Source: an uncultured Burkholderiales bacterium
Lineage (GTDB): Bacteria; Pseudomonadota; Gammaproteobacteria; Burkholderiales; Burkholderiaceae_C
Assembly (NCBI GenBank): GCA_903887325.1
Contig: CAISPG010000078.1
Coordinates: forward strand, 1-64,000
Reading direction: 5' to 3'
DNA: 64,000 bases
Shown here: positions 47,639 through 58,327 of the stretch, in pieces
Position numbering within the stretch: the first letter of the stretch is position 1
Layout: each line of letters begins with the position of its first letter
The notes under the pieces: model-generated
The model's database searches: none
What the model saw: the letters and a program-made list of their open reading frames with translations, nothing else
What the model was told of the DNA's origin: nothing
Made by a program: the position numbers and the translations under genes

Positions 47639-49204
47639 ATGAGCATGTTCAAGTCCGCTTCTACCGTTTCCTTGTTGACCCTGGTGTCGCGCATCACCGG
47701 GTTCGCGCGAGAGACCCTGATCGCCACGGTTTTCGGTGCCAGCGCGCTGACCGACGCGTTCAACGTGGCTTTTCGCATCCCGAATCTGTTTCGCCGCTTG
47801 TTTGCCGAAGGTGCGTTCAGCCAGGCCTTTGTGCCGGTGCTGGCCGCCACCCGGGCCGAAAAAGGGGATGCTGCCACCCGCGTATTGATTGACAAAGTGG
47901 CTACTTTGCTTGCGTGGGCGGTGTTGTTGACCAGTCTGCTCGGCGTGCTGGGCGCGCCTTGGCTGGTCTGGGTCATGGCCAGCGGCTTGCGCCAATCGCC
48001 CCAAGGTTTGCAAACCGCCATCAACCTGACAGGCTTCATGTTTCCCTACATCGCCTTCATGTCCATGGTGGCCTTGTCTGCCGGTATTTTGAATACCTGG
48101 CGGCGTTTTGCCGTGCCTGCGGCCACTCCAGTGTTGTTGAATGTGTGCATGATTGGCAGCGCCTGGTTGGGCGCGCCTTGGTTTGAAGCCCAGGGCATAG
48201 CGCCGATTTACAGCTTGGCAGCCGGCGTCATGCTGGGCGGCTTGTTGCAGTTGGCGGCGCAAATTCCGGCGCTTTTAAAGCTGGGTTTATTACCGCGCAT
48301 CAGCGTGTCGCCGACACAGATCAAAGCCGCATGGCAGGACGAGGGTACCCGCAAGATTTTGGCCATGATGGGCCCGGCTTTGCTGGGCGTGGGCGTGGCC
48401 CAGTTGTCGTTGGTCATCAACACTCAAATCGCCTCACACCTGACCCCGGGCAGCGTCAGCTGGATCAGTTACGCCGACCGCTTGATGGAATTTCCCATCG
48501 CTTTGCTCGGTGTGGCGCTGGGCGTGGTATTGATGCCGCAATTGGCCGCCGCCAAGGCTGCTTCAGACAGTGAGCGTTACAGCGCCATGCTCGATTGGGG
48601 GCTGCGCCTGGTAGTGGTGCTGGCGCTGCCGTGTGCGGTGGCGCTGTTGGTGTTTGCCGCGCCGCTGGTGTCGGTGCTTTATCACTATGGCGCGTTTTCA
48701 AGCCATGATGTGCAGCAGACCAGCCTGGCCTTGACGGGTTACGGCGTGGGTTTGCTCGGTCTGGTTGCCATCAAGGTGCTGGCACCGGGCTTTTATGCCA
48801 ACCAGGACACCCGCACGCCGGTGCGCATTGCGGTCGCGGTGCTGGTGTTCACGCAAGTCATGAACTGGCTGCTGGTGCCGTATCTGGCGCATGCCGCATT
48901 GACTTTGTCGATTGCGCTGGGCGCCTTGGTCAACGCCTTGAGTTTGTTGATCGGTTTGCGCAGGCAGGGGCAATACATGCCGCTGCCGGGTTGGCCACGT
49001 CTTTTGCTGCAAGTGTTGCTGGCGTGCGGCTTGATGGCTGCCGGTTTGTTGTGGGCTTCCCAACAATGGGATTGGACCGGCTTGCAGTCACACGCCTGGC
49101 AGCGCATAGGTTTGATGACACTGGTGCTGGGTACATCGGGTGTTGTGTATTTGGTGACGCTTAGGGTTATTGGCGTCGATCTGCGTGCACTTTTGCGCCG
49201 CTGA
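47639..49204 (+). CDS. murJ: Lipid II flippase MurJ (MviN)
   Basis: MFKSASTVSLLTLVSRITGFARETLIATVFGASALTDAFNVAFRIPNLFRRLFAEGAFSQAFVPVL. Confidence 0.96.
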   Translation: MSMFKSASTVSLLTLVSRITGFARETLIATVFGASALTDAFNVAFRIPNLFRRLFAEGAFSQAFVPVLAATRAEKGDAATRVLIDKVATLLAWAVLLTSLLGVLGAPWLVWVMASGLRQSPQGLQTAINLTGFMFPYIAFMSMVALSAGILNTWRRFAVPAATPVLLNVCMIGSAWLGAPWFEAQGIAPIYSLAAGVMLGGLLQLAAQIPALLKLGLLPRISVSPTQIKAAWQDEGTRKILAMMGPALLGVGVAQLSLVINTQIASHLTPGSVSWISYADRLMEFPIALLGVALGVVLMPQLAAAKAASDSERYSAMLDWGLRLVVVLALPCAVALLVFAAPLVSVLYHYGAFSSHDVQQTSLALTGYGVGLLGLVAIKVLAPGFYANQDTRTPVRIAVAVLVFTQVMNWLLVPYLAHAALTLSIALGALVNALSLLIGLRRQGQYMPLPGWPRLLLQVLLACGLMAAGLLWASQQWDWTGLQSHAWQRIGLMTLVLGTSGVVYLVTLRVIGVDLRALLRR

Positions 49205-49219
49205 AGGCATGATTGAGCC

Positions 49220-49933
49220 ATGGATTACAAGTTGACACTCCCCTCGGCACTGGACTATTTCTCTACCCTGGTGCAAAGCGACGAAGAATTTCCCTTGCTG
49301 GAAACAGCAGTCAGTCTGGCGCAGGATGAATTTCCCGCGCTCGACATACTACAGGTGCTGGACGAAGTCGATGTGATGTCCGCCAAGCTCAAAAGGCGCT
49401 TGATGCCGAATGCCGACGCGCTGGACAAACTGCGCGAGCTGAACCGGTTTTTTTATGGAGACATGCGGTTCGCGGGCAATGTCAACCATTACGACGACCC
49501 GCACAACAGCTATTTGAACGTGGTGCTCGGCAAGCGCCTGGGCATTCCCATCAGCCTGGCTGTGTTGTGGCTGGAGCTGGGGCAAAGTCTCGGTTTGAAC
49601 GTCAGCGGTGTCAGCTTTCCCGGTCATTTTCTGGTCAAGCTGGATTTGAATTTTCCGCAGGAAGGCCACGTGGTGATTGACCCTTTCACCGGCGAATCGC
49701 TGAGCCGTGAAGACCTGGCCGAGCGGCTGATTCCCTGGCTGCCCGGCGCCAAGCTGGGCAAACCTCAAGCTATTTCCGATGACGCGCTGGCCTTTCATTT
49801 GGAGCCGGCCGAACCGCGCCAGATCATTGCGCGCATGTTGCGCAATCTGCACGAGATTTACCGCCGCCAGGACGATCAGGAACGGTTATTGAAAGTCAGG
49901 GCCAGGTTGGCTTTGTTGTTGCCTGAAAATTAA
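49220..49933 (+). CDS. SirB1/transglutaminase-like family protein
   Basis: [64 protein letters not shown]. Confidence 0.9.
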   Translation: MDYKLTLPSALDYFSTLVQSDEEFPLLETAVSLAQDEFPALDILQVLDEVDVMSAKLKRRLMPNADALDKLRELNRFFYGDMRFAGNVNHYDDPHNSYLNVVLGKRLGIPISLAVLWLELGQSLGLNVSGVSFPGHFLVKLDLNFPQEGHVVIDPFTGESLSREDLAERLIPWLPGAKLGKPQAISDDALAFHLEPAEPRQIIARMLRNLHEIYRRQDDQERLLKVRARLALLLPEN

Positions 49934-50958
49934 TTGATCACCACCGCAGCGCCATCGCCTTTGTCGGCAATCACACCAATGCGGTAAACCTGCTCGCCTA
50001 AAGCGGCAAGAGTTTGAGCACATGCATCTGCGTGTTCAGCGGAAATCACCACGACCATGCCAATGCCGTTGTTAAATGTGCGGCACATTTCTGCTTCGTC
50101 AATGCCTGCGGTTTGTTGCAACCAAGTGAACAATTCTGTGCGCGGCCAACTGGCACGTTGCAGGTGAGCGGCGCAATGGTCGGGCAGCACGCGCGGGATG
50201 TTTTCGGTCAAACCGCCGCCGGTGATGTGCGCCAAGGCTTTGATTGGATGAGCTTTCAGCGCGGCCAAGACAGATTTCACATACAAACGCGTGGGTGCCA
50301 TCAGCGCTTCTTTGAATGGCTGGCCGTCAAGCTGAGCCGGCAAATGCGATGAAGCACGTTCTATGCATTTGCGCACCAGGCTGAATCCGTTGGAATGCAC
50401 GCCGCTGGACGAAAGGCCCAGCACAATATCTCCGGGCGACACATTCTTGCCGGTCAGGATCAGCGATTTTTCCACCACGCCAACCGCAAATCCCGCCAAA
50501 TCGTATTCGCCCGCCGGGTACATGCCCGGCATCTCGGCGGTTTCGCCGCCTATCAAGGCGCAACCGGACAACTCGCAGCCTTTGGCGATGCCGCCGACCA
50601 CGGCCGCGGCCGTGTCCACGTCTAGCTTGCCGCAAGCGAAATAGTCGAGAAAAAACAGTGGCTCTGCACCTTGCACCAACACGTCATTGACGCTCATGGC
50701 CACCAAATCAATGCCGACGGTGTCGTGCATCTGCCATTCAAACGCCAGTTTCAGTTTGGTACCGACGCCGTCGGTGCCGCTGACCAGCACCGGTTCTTTG
50801 TAGTTTTTCGGTACCTCAAACAGCGCGCCGAAGCCGCCTATGCCGGCCAGCACGCCGTCGCGCATGGTTTTTTTGGCCAGCGGTTTAATGCGTTCAACCA
50901 AGGCGTCGCCTGCGTCGATATCGACGCCTGCATCTTTGTAGGAAAGTGGTGTGTTCAT
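49930..50958 (-). CDS. purM: Phosphoribosylformylglycinamidine cyclo-ligase
   Basis: [31 protein letters not shown]...[17 protein letters not shown]...[12 protein letters not shown]. Confidence 0.96.
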   Translation of the reverse strand: MNTPLSYKDAGVDIDAGDALVERIKPLAKKTMRDGVLAGIGGFGALFEVPKNYKEPVLVSGTDGVGTKLKLAFEWQMHDTVGIDLVAMSVNDVLVQGAEPLFFLDYFACGKLDVDTAAAVVGGIAKGCELSGCALIGGETAEMPGMYPAGEYDLAGFAVGVVEKSLILTGKNVSPGDIVLGLSSSGVHSNGFSLVRKCIERASSHLPAQLDGQPFKEALMAPTRLYVKSVLAALKAHPIKALAHITGGGLTENIPRVLPDHCAAHLQRASWPRTELFTWLQQTAGIDEAEMCRTFNNGIGMVVVISAEHADACAQTLAALGEQVYRIGVIADKGDGAAVVIN

Positions 50959-51037
50959 ATGCGTAGGGCGCTGCAATCATGCCCGGGGGTCGGGTCGATA
51001 GAATCAGAGCATTCTAAATGCGGGTACTTCTCCCCTG

Positions 51038-52108
51038 ATGTCCATATCCCCCGACTACCGTTTTTACGCTGCCTGGCTGTTGATACTCAGCCTGCTTGCG
51101 GCGCTGTTGTGGTGGTTAACGCCTGTGCTGACCCCGTTTCTTATCGCCGGGGTGATCGCCTATGTGTTGTCGCCGCCGGTCCGGCGCTTGCAAGCCTTGC
51201 TTGGCCCCGGTGTGCCCAAGTTTCTCGTCGTGCTGGTCTGCGAAATTGTTTTTTTGCTGTTGCTGGTGGCTTTCGTCGGCTTGATTGTGCCGGTGCTGTT
51301 CAAGGAAGCCGGCCGGTTGCAAACTCAATTACCCGGTTTGCTGGCCGAATTGCAGACTTGGGTCACACCCCTGCTGCAAAGCATGGGCATTGAATTACAA
51401 CTCGACCCGCAAGGCATCAAAGACTTTGTGTCCAACCAGTTTCAGTCCATTTTGCACAACAGCATGGACTCAGTGCTGTCCTCGTTGCGCATAGGCGGCA
51501 GTGTGGCGCTGGCGCTGATAGGCAACTTGATTCTGGTGCCGGTGGCGCTGTTTTACCTGCTAATGGACGGTCACCACATGCTGGCTCAACTGCGCGAGTG
51601 GCTGCCGCGCAAGGCTGAACCAGGGGTGATCGATTTTGTCTCCGAAGCCGATGCGGTGCTGGGCGAGTATGTGCGCGGTCAGTTGCTGGTGATGCTGAGT
51701 TTGTCTGTTTACTACGTGGCTGGTTTGTCGCTGTTTGGACTGTCAGTTGCCTGGCCCATAGGTATTCTGACCGGCATGGCGGTGTTCGTGCCATATGTCG
51801 GTTTCGGCGTGGGCTTGCTTTTGGCGGCTTTGTCGGGTTTTCTGGAAATGGCGCCGCTGCAAGCCTCGGGCATGCTGGCGGTGGTGTTCGGCATCGGACA
51901 GTTGCTGGAAGGCTTTGTGCTGACCCCGCGCCTGATCGGCGAGCGCATCGGTTTGCACCCGCTGGCCGTGATTTTTGCTTTGCTGGCTTTCGGTCAGTTG
52001 CTGGGTTTTGTCGGCGTGTTGATCGCCTTGCCGGCCAGCGCGGTGTTGCTGGTGGCTTTGCGGCGCTTGCGTCAACGTTATGTGGCCAGCCGTTTGTATG
52101 CGGGCTGA
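51038..52108 (+). CDS. AI-2E family transporter / PerM-like membrane protein
   Basis: Multi-TM; LIPVLFKEAGRLQTQLPG; VLTPRLIGERIGLHPLAVIFALLAFGQLLGFVGVLIALPASAV. Confidence 0.9.
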   Translation: MSISPDYRFYAAWLLILSLLAALLWWLTPVLTPFLIAGVIAYVLSPPVRRLQALLGPGVPKFLVVLVCEIVFLLLLVAFVGLIVPVLFKEAGRLQTQLPGLLAELQTWVTPLLQSMGIELQLDPQGIKDFVSNQFQSILHNSMDSVLSSLRIGGSVALALIGNLILVPVALFYLLMDGHHMLAQLREWLPRKAEPGVIDFVSEADAVLGEYVRGQLLVMLSLSVYYVAGLSLFGLSVAWPIGILTGMAVFVPYVGFGVGLLLAALSGFLEMAPLQASGMLAVVFGIGQLLEGFVLTPRLIGERIGLHPLAVIFALLAFGQLLGFVGVLIALPASAVLLVALRRLRQRYVASRLYAG

Positions 52109-52111
52109 GGT

Positions 52112-52801
52112 TTGATGAAACAAATCGCATTGGACATAGGTGTTTCAGTCGGCCCCAGTCTGGGGAATTTTCATCCCGGGCATAACGCGGCTGCGCTTGC
52201 GCATCTTGAATTGTGGATGGCCGGTCGCACACGTTCGCCGGTTCCCACGTTTTTGTGGGGCGACAACGGCAGCGGCAAAACCCATTTGCTGCGTGCGGTG
52301 GCAGACCATATTCGAAACCAAGGCGCCCGGGTCGGCTGGATGGACAAGACCACGGTGCAACCGCCTGAATTCAACCCTGAATGGGAAGTGTTGCTGCTAG
52401 ACGATGTGCAGTTTTTTTCTGCGGTTCAGCAACACATGGCGTTCAACTGGTTTGTCAACGCAGCCACGCCGGGCGCGGCGCGTCAGCCTTGGGTGCTGGC
52501 CGCTGGCACCTTGCCGCCTCAAGACTTGCCGTTGCGGGAAGATTTACGCACCCGGCTGGGCTGGGGCCATGTGTTTCATTTGCAATTGCTGGACGATGAC
52601 CAGCGCCGCGAGGTGCTGCTCAAGCACGCGCAAGCGCTGGGTATGCACCTTGGCAAGGATTTACTGGATTATTTGCTCAGCCGTTTCAGCCGGGACCTGG
52701 GGCATTTGATCCATCTGCTTGAACAACTCGACAACTATGCGCTGCAAACACAGCGGCCTTTGACCATTCCTTTATTGAGAGCCATGTTGGATGAAACCTG
52801 A
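52112..52801 (+). CDS. hda: DnaA-related regulatory inactivator Hda
   Basis: FLWGDNGSGKTHLLRAVADHI; VLLLDDVQFFSAVQQHMAFNWF; FSRDLGHLIHLLEQLDNYAL. Confidence 0.88.
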   Translation: MMKQIALDIGVSVGPSLGNFHPGHNAAALAHLELWMAGRTRSPVPTFLWGDNGSGKTHLLRAVADHIRNQGARVGWMDKTTVQPPEFNPEWEVLLLDDVQFFSAVQQHMAFNWFVNAATPGAARQPWVLAAGTLPPQDLPLREDLRTRLGWGHVFHLQLLDDDQRREVLLKHAQALGMHLGKDLLDYLLSRFSRDLGHLIHLLEQLDNYALQTQRPLTIPLLRAMLDET

Positions 52802-52808
52802 ACCGCAC

Positions 52809-53480
52809 ATGAAACTCGCGCTGTTTGACCTGGACCATACCTTGTTGCCGCTGGACTCAGACCAGTCCTGGGGTGAGTTCACCTTGCAACTCGGCTGGGT
52901 AGATGAAGCCACTTTCCGTGAGCGCAACAACGCTTTTTACGCCGACTACAACGCCGGCTGTCTGGACATACATGAGTACGTGCGCTTTGCCACACGCAGC
53001 ATGCGCGAGCGCGGCATGGATGAGGCGCTTGCTGCGCACCGCCAGTTCATGCAACAAGTGATTCAACCTGCGATCAAACCTGCTGCTTTGGAATTGGTGG
53101 CGCAGCACCGCTCTTTGGGTGAAACGCTGGTGATGGTGACTGCAACCAATGAATTTGTCACCGGCCCTATCGCCGAAGCCTTTGGTATGGATGTGTTGCT
53201 CGCTGTTGAATTAGAGCGGGACGACAACGGTCATTTCACCGGTGAAATTGCCGGTGTGCCCAGTTTGCGCGAAGGCAAAGTGACACGCGTGAGCCAATGG
53301 CTGGCTCAGCAAGGCTTGGATTGGGCGCAAGTTGAAGCCACGTTTTACAGCGACTCGACCAACGATTTACCGCTGCTGGAAAAAGTGCAAACGCCGGTGG
53401 TGACCAACCCCGGCCCCGCCTTGAGGCAGATAGCCCAAGAGCGGGCATGGCGTATCCTCGACCTTTTCGAGACCTCATGA
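52809..53480 (+). CDS. HAD-family hydrolase (SerB-like phosphatase)
   Basis: MKLALFDLDHTLLPLDSDQSWGEF; VMVTATNEFVTGPIAEAFG; FYSDSTNDLPLL. Confidence 0.9.
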   Translation: MKLALFDLDHTLLPLDSDQSWGEFTLQLGWVDEATFRERNNAFYADYNAGCLDIHEYVRFATRSMRERGMDEALAAHRQFMQQVIQPAIKPAALELVAQHRSLGETLVMVTATNEFVTGPIAEAFGMDVLLAVELERDDNGHFTGEIAGVPSLREGKVTRVSQWLAQQGLDWAQVEATFYSDSTNDLPLLEKVQTPVVTNPGPALRQIAQERAWRILDLFETS

Positions 53481-54934
53481 TCAAAAAAATCATTCAAAAC
53501 CTGTTCGGTAAATCAGACAAACCAAGCGCCACGCGTTTCGGCAAGCGGCGTGTGATTCCTGCTTCCACCCACGGCATAGACCCGGAACTGGTGGACGAGC
53601 GTGCGTGGAACGTGGTGCGCACTTTGCAGGAACGCGGTTTTGAGGCTTACATCGTCGGCGGCGCTGTACGCGATTTGCTGGTCGGTTTAAAGCCCAAAGA
53701 TTTTGATGTGGCCACCGACGCCACGCCGGAAGAAGTCAAAGCGTGTTTTCGCCGTGCGTTCATCATCGGCAGACGCTTTCGTATCGTGCATGTGGTGTAC
53801 GGGCGCGGGCGCGACCACGAAGTGATTGAAGTTTCCACGTTCCGGGCCCATTTGGACAGCAACGACGCCGAGCAGGTCAGCGGCAACGAGCGCACCAGCA
53901 AGAAAGCCTTGTCGAATATGACGCACGCGGTGGACGCCAGCGGGCGCGTGCTGCGCGACAACGTGTGGGGCCCGCAGGACGAGGACGCCACCCGGCGCGA
54001 TTTCACCGTCAACGCCATGTACTACGACCCCAGCGTGGGTGAAGTCATCGACTACCACCACGGTTTTGAAGACGCGGCCAAACGCGTCATCCGCATGATT
54101 GGTGAGCCGTCGGCGCGTTACCGCGAAGACCCGGTGCGCATCATCCGCGCGGTGCGGTTTTCCGCCAAGCTCAGTGCGCTGGGCTTCAAGCTTGAGCCGC
54201 GCACCGCCAAGCCTTTGAAAGCCATGATGGAGTTGCTGGCCGATGTGCCGCAAAGCCGTTTGTTCGATGAAATGCTCAAGCTGCTGCAAACCGGTCATTC
54301 CATCGCCAGCATTGAGCAATTGAAAAAACTCGGACTCGCTCGCGGCATTTACCCGCTCTTGGATGTGGTGGTTGAACGCGCCGACACCCCGTTTGTGCAA
54401 GCTGCGCTGTTGGACACCGACCGGCGCGTCGGCGAAGGCAAACCGGTGGCGCCGAGTTTTTTGCTGGCCTGCGTGTTGTGGGCCGATGTACGCGAAGGCT
54501 GGCAGGCACGCACCGGCGAAATGGCGGTGTTCCCGGCTTTGCAGGAAGCCATTGAAGAAGTGTTTAACGCGCGCATCGGCGACGTATCAGGCCGCGGCAA
54601 ATTGGCCGGTGACATGCGTGAAATCTGGACCATGCAACCACGCTTCGAGAAGCGCAACGGCAGTGCGCCCTTTGGGCTGGTCGAGCAGGCGCGTTTTCGT
54701 GCAAGTTTTGATTTCATGTGCTTGCGTGCCGAGGTCGGCGAAGTTGATGTGGAGTTAGCCGACTGGTGGGAAGACTTCAGCTTGGCAGATGACGACAGCC
54801 GGGTCGCCTTGTTGCAAGCCGTCAAACCTGCAGCGCGTGCAGTTCGTGCTGAAGGCGAAGCCAAAAAACGCCCGCGCCGCCGCCGCAAACCCGCTGGTGC
54901 CAAACCCGATGCAGGCGGCAACCCTGGCGCGTGA
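53477..54934 (+). CDS. pcnB: Poly(A) polymerase I
   Basis: GFEAYIVGGAVRDLLVGLKPKDFDVATDATPEEVKACFRRAFIIGRRFRIVHV; basic C-terminal tail. Confidence 0.94.
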   Translation: MIKKIIQNLFGKSDKPSATRFGKRRVIPASTHGIDPELVDERAWNVVRTLQERGFEAYIVGGAVRDLLVGLKPKDFDVATDATPEEVKACFRRAFIIGRRFRIVHVVYGRGRDHEVIEVSTFRAHLDSNDAEQVSGNERTSKKALSNMTHAVDASGRVLRDNVWGPQDEDATRRDFTVNAMYYDPSVGEVIDYHHGFEDAAKRVIRMIGEPSARYREDPVRIIRAVRFSAKLSALGFKLEPRTAKPLKAMMELLADVPQSRLFDEMLKLLQTGHSIASIEQLKKLGLARGIYPLLDVVVERADTPFVQAALLDTDRRVGEGKPVAPSFLLACVLWADVREGWQARTGEMAVFPALQEAIEEVFNARIGDVSGRGKLAGDMREIWTMQPRFEKRNGSAPFGLVEQARFRASFDFMCLRAEVGEVDVELADWWEDFSLADDDSRVALLQAVKPAARAVRAEGEAKKRPRRRRKPAGAKPDAGGNPGA

Positions 54935-55394
54935 ACCGGTCAGCGCCTATGTCGCTGTCGGCGCCAATCTGGGTGACGCCATCGCTTCAGTCACTCAGGC
55001 TTTGCAAGACCTGAGCGAATTGCCGCAGACGCAGGTCGAATCAATTTCCTCTTTGTACCGCAGTGCGCCTTATCAGGCCGAAGGCCCGGCCTTTATCAAC
55101 GCAGTGGCGCATATACGCACCCGTTTGAATGCGCCGGATTTACTTGTGGCTTTGCAAGCCATGGAACAACAGGCGGGTCGGGTACGCCGCCACGTGAACG
55201 CACCGCGAACGTTGGACTTAGATATTTTGTTTTATGGCGACGCCAAGCTGCAAAGCAGTCGTTTAACGCTGCCACATCCGCGCTGGATGGAACGGGCTTT
55301 TGTGCTGCTGCCTTTGCAGGAAGTGGCGCCGCACAAAGTCATACCCGTCATGCTGCACGCAGTGGCCGATCAGCAGATCGAGAAATTGGTTTAA
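54909..55394 (+). CDS. folK: 2-amino-4-hydroxy-6-hydroxymethyldihydropteridine pyrophosphokinase
   Basis: AYVAVGANLGDAIASVTQAL; APYQAEGPAFINAVAHIRT; APRTLDLDILFYGD; LPHPRWMERAFVLLPL; overlaps the pcnB end. Confidence 0.94.
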   Translation: MQAATLAREPVSAYVAVGANLGDAIASVTQALQDLSELPQTQVESISSLYRSAPYQAEGPAFINAVAHIRTRLNAPDLLVALQAMEQQAGRVRRHVNAPRTLDLDILFYGDAKLQSSRLTLPHPRWMERAFVLLPLQEVAPHKVIPVMLHAVADQQIEKLV

Positions 55395-55451
55395 CAGCTT
55401 TTGGCCGAGGCTTAGCTTGACCACATAAGCGTGATTGTTCAAGGCTTGCAG

Positions 55452-55946
55452 TTACTGGGACAGTTTTTGAGCTTCCTCGATTTGCGATTCAAAGTAGCGC
55501 TGAAAACCATAAGCCAGGCTGGAGAGCAGGGCGGTGGTGCCCAGCATCAGCGACAGCACCAGTGCACCCACAGTCAACCAGTTGGTGTTGCCGCCTTGGG
55601 TCTCTGCGTCTGCGGCGGGGTTGTAGTTGGTGTTCCAGTTGGCGGCGGACATCAAACCCCAGTAAATGGTGTGCATGGCACTGACGGCGATGGAGATGCC
55701 AAGCAAGGGCGCAAGCCACCAACTTAAGGGGTCGTCCAACCCGAACGATTGGGCGCGCTCAAAGCCGTAAATACCCAACAGGCTCATCAATATCTGCGAC
55801 CAGGCTATCGAGTCGCGCAGTCCGAACATATAAAAGCGTGCCAGGCCCAGGGGCCCGCCGATCAGACTGAGCCAACACACCAGAGTTTTGTTTTTCATGC
55901 GCGGATTATCCGCTGGCGACATTGGCATGTTCGCGGTCTGACACAT
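55452..55946 (-). CDS. Multi-TM hypothetical membrane protein
   Basis: KTLVCWLSLIGGPLGLARFYMFGLRDSIAWSQILMSLLGIYGFERA...; hydrophobic spans. Confidence 0.65.
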   Translation of the reverse strand: MCQTANMPMSPADNPRMKNKTLVCWLSLIGGPLGLARFYMFGLRDSIAWSQILMSLLGIYGFERAQSFGLDDPLSWWLAPLLGISIAVSAMHTIYWGLMSAANWNTNYNPAADAETQGGNTNWLTVGALVLSLMLGTTALLSSLAYGFQRYFESQIEEAQKLSQ

Positions 55947-55973
55947 AACAGCAGTTCAGCTGATGGCCTTGGC

Positions 55974-56507
55974 TCATGAAGGATCGCAGCTTTGGCCCGG
56001 CCCCAGCGCTCTTTGCATCAGCACCGTGTCCAGCCAGCGTCCGTGTTTCCAGCCGCTGGCTTTGAGTAAACCGGCGTGGCTGAATCCCAGTCGCGCATGC
56101 AAAGCGATGGACCCCGAGTTGGCCGAGTCGCCGATCACTGCCAGCATTTGGCGGATACCGGCTTGTTCGCACAGGCCTATCAGTTCGGCCAGTAAGGCCG
56201 CGCCCAGACCTTGGGCAGTGTGTTGCGGGTGTATGTAAACCGAGTCTTCAACCAGGTAGCGAAAGCCCGGGCGCGGTCTGAACTGACCGGCATAAGCAAA
56301 ACCCAGTACCTCTTCGCCCCGACACGCAACCAGCCAGGGCAGGCCGAGTTGCACCACATTCGCATGGCGTTGCGACATATCTTGAACCGAAGGCGGATCG
56401 AGCTCAAAAGTCCCGCTGCCATGATTCACATGGTGGGCGTAAATGGCGGTGACCGCATGTATATCGGCGGGCTGGCAAAGGCGGATTCCGGCTGTTTGAG
56501 GGTTCAT
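55974..56507 (-). CDS. GNAT-family N-acetyltransferase (PAT-like)
   Basis: IRLCQPADIHAVTAIYAHHVNHGSGTFELDPPSVQDM; SVYIHPQHTAQGLGAALLAELIGLCEQAGIRQMLAVIGDSAN. Confidence 0.88.
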   Translation of the reverse strand: MNPQTAGIRLCQPADIHAVTAIYAHHVNHGSGTFELDPPSVQDMSQRHANVVQLGLPWLVACRGEEVLGFAYAGQFRPRPGFRYLVEDSVYIHPQHTAQGLGAALLAELIGLCEQAGIRQMLAVIGDSANSGSIALHARLGFSHAGLLKASGWKHGRWLDTVLMQRALGPGQSCDPS

Positions 56508-56520
56508 GGCGGCGGCAGTC

Positions 56521-56526
56521 TATAAT
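56521..56526 (+). promoter_or_regulatory. Candidate -10 box (TATAAT) of the rpsP-rimM-trmD operon
   Basis: TATAAT ~84 bp upstream of rpsP; weak -35 (TTGAGG at suboptimal spacing). Confidence 0.4.
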
Positions 56527-56609
56527 GACAGGCTTTTCAGCGAGCGCTGGCCGGGTGGTCAAGTCGCGTGTCTCATCGCTGAATCAAAGACTGCACCCAA
56601 GGATAAACC

Positions 56610-56861
56610 ATGGTCGTCATCCGACTTTCCCGAGGCGGCGCAAAAGCCCGTCCGTTTTTCAATATCGTCGTCGCTGACAAGCGCGTTCGCCGTGATGGCC
56701 GTTTCATCGAGCGTATCGGGTTTTACAACCCCATCGCCGCCGGTGGCGAAGAAGGCCTGCGCATCGCGCAAGATCGTCTGAGCTACTGGGTCGGTGTCGG
56801 CGCACAAACATCGCCTACCGTCGACCGCCTGATCAAACAAGCCGGCAAAAAAGCCGCTTAA
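56610..56861 (+). CDS. rpsP: 30S ribosomal protein S16
   Basis: [41 protein letters not shown]. Confidence 0.97.
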   Translation: MVVIRLSRGGAKARPFFNIVVADKRVRRDGRFIERIGFYNPIAAGGEEGLRIAQDRLSYWVGVGAQTSPTVDRLIKQAGKKAA

Positions 56862-56869
56862 TTCATCCT

Positions 56870-57442
56870 ATGTTGCCCGCCTGGGAGCCTGCTGAATTAC
56901 CAGCGGACGCTGTCGAAGTCGGGCGCATTCTGGATGCCTGGGGACTCAAAGGCTGGTTCAAAGTCTTGCCCCACAGCGCCTCACCAGAGGCGCTTTTTTC
57001 TTCCAAACGCTGGTTTTTACAACCGAACGAGCGTGGTGCCTCGCCTTTCAAAGGCACGGTGCTCATGCCGATTCGCGAGGCCAAAGAGCACGGTGACTCG
57101 GTGGTGGCTTGCCCCATGGAAACCATAGACCGTGACGTCGCCGAGAGCCTCAAGGGCGCGCGCATATTCGTGCCGCGTTCCTCATTTCCGTCTACCCAAG
57201 AAGACGAGTTTTACTGGGTGGATTTGATAGGCTTGTCGGTGCGCAACCGCGAAGGCTTGGATCTGGGAACAGTCAGCGAATTGATGTCCACTGGCCCGCA
57301 AACCGTGCTGGTTCTCACCCAGCCCAACCCGGACGATCCGGCCAAACCGCTGGAGCGCATGATCCCGTTTGTCAGCGCGTATGTGGACAAAGTGGATATG
57401 ACCGCTCGACTGATCCTGGTCGATTGGCAGGCGGATTATTAA
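56870..57442 (+). CDS. rimM: Ribosome maturation factor RimM
   Basis: VEVGRILDAWGLKGWFKVLPHS...DEFYWVDLIGLSVRNREGLDLGTVSELM; rpsP-rimM-trmD-rplS synteny. Confidence 0.95.
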   Translation: MLPAWEPAELPADAVEVGRILDAWGLKGWFKVLPHSASPEALFSSKRWFLQPNERGASPFKGTVLMPIREAKEHGDSVVACPMETIDRDVAESLKGARIFVPRSSFPSTQEDEFYWVDLIGLSVRNREGLDLGTVSELMSTGPQTVLVLTQPNPDDPAKPLERMIPFVSAYVDKVDMTARLILVDWQADY

Positions 57443-57452
57443 AGCCGTCGCC

Positions 57453-58211
57453 ATGCGCATAGACGTCATCACGCTGTTTCCCGAGATGATTGAGTCGTTC
57501 GTCGCGCAAGGTGTGACGCGCCGCGCCTACGACAGCGGGCACGTGGTTTTGAAATGCTGGAACCCGCGCGATTTCGCCGACGGCAATTACCGCCGCGTCG
57601 ACGACCGACCGTTTGGCGGCGGCCCCGGCATGGTGATGCTGGCCGAGCCGCTGGCGGCTTGTTTGGCGGCGATTCGCAGCGAGCGCCAAGACGACAGGCA
57701 CAGCGCGCCGCTGATTTATTTTTCTCCCATAGGAGAACCTCTGAACCAACATATGGTGCGTGAATCTGCCGCGTCTGTTACAGGTGCCGTGCTGTTGTGC
57801 GGACGTTATGAAGGCGTGGATCAACGCTTCATTGATACCTATGTTGACCGGCAAATCAGCCTCGGAGACTTCGTGTTGTCAGGTGGCGAATTGCCCGCCA
57901 TGGCTTGGCTGGACGCGATTGCGAGGTTGCAACCCGGCGTGCTGAACGACAGCGACAGCCACGCCCAGGACAGTTTTTCGCCGGATTTAAGCGGCCTGCT
58001 CGACAGCCCGCACTTCACTCGTCCCGAGGTGTGGCAGGGTTTGCCGGTGCCGCCCGAACTGCTGTCCGGCCACCACGCGCATATTGCGCAATGGCGGCGT
58101 GTGCAAAGTTTGCGGCTCACCGCCGCAAACCGCCCCGACTTGATCACCGAAGCCAGAAAAGCTGGGCTGCTCAGCGCCAAAGACGAGCGGATATTGGTCG
58201 ACAAGAACTGA
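57453..58211 (+). CDS. trmD: tRNA (guanine-N1)-methyltransferase
   Basis: MRIDVITLFPEMIESFVAQGVTRRA...DDRPFGGGPGMVMLAEP...LCGRYEGVDQRFIDTYVDRQISLGDFVLSGGELPAM. Confidence 0.97.
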   Translation: MRIDVITLFPEMIESFVAQGVTRRAYDSGHVVLKCWNPRDFADGNYRRVDDRPFGGGPGMVMLAEPLAACLAAIRSERQDDRHSAPLIYFSPIGEPLNQHMVRESAASVTGAVLLCGRYEGVDQRFIDTYVDRQISLGDFVLSGGELPAMAWLDAIARLQPGVLNDSDSHAQDSFSPDLSGLLDSPHFTRPEVWQGLPVPPELLSGHHAHIAQWRRVQSLRLTAANRPDLITEARKAGLLSAKDERILVDKN

Positions 58212-58327
58212 TTTTGCAGTTGGTTATAATGTTGGGCTCCGATCCTCTGAATGGCCGCCTGGTGTTTCAGCCTTTGTGCAATCACCGGCCTTTTGTGTAG
58301 CGCATCCAAGATCGAACAGAGGACCTC

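Noticed and set aside
49930-49933. Overlapping convergent stops of the SirB1-like gene and purM
   Set aside because: Real, but common compact housekeeping arrangement; no further signal.
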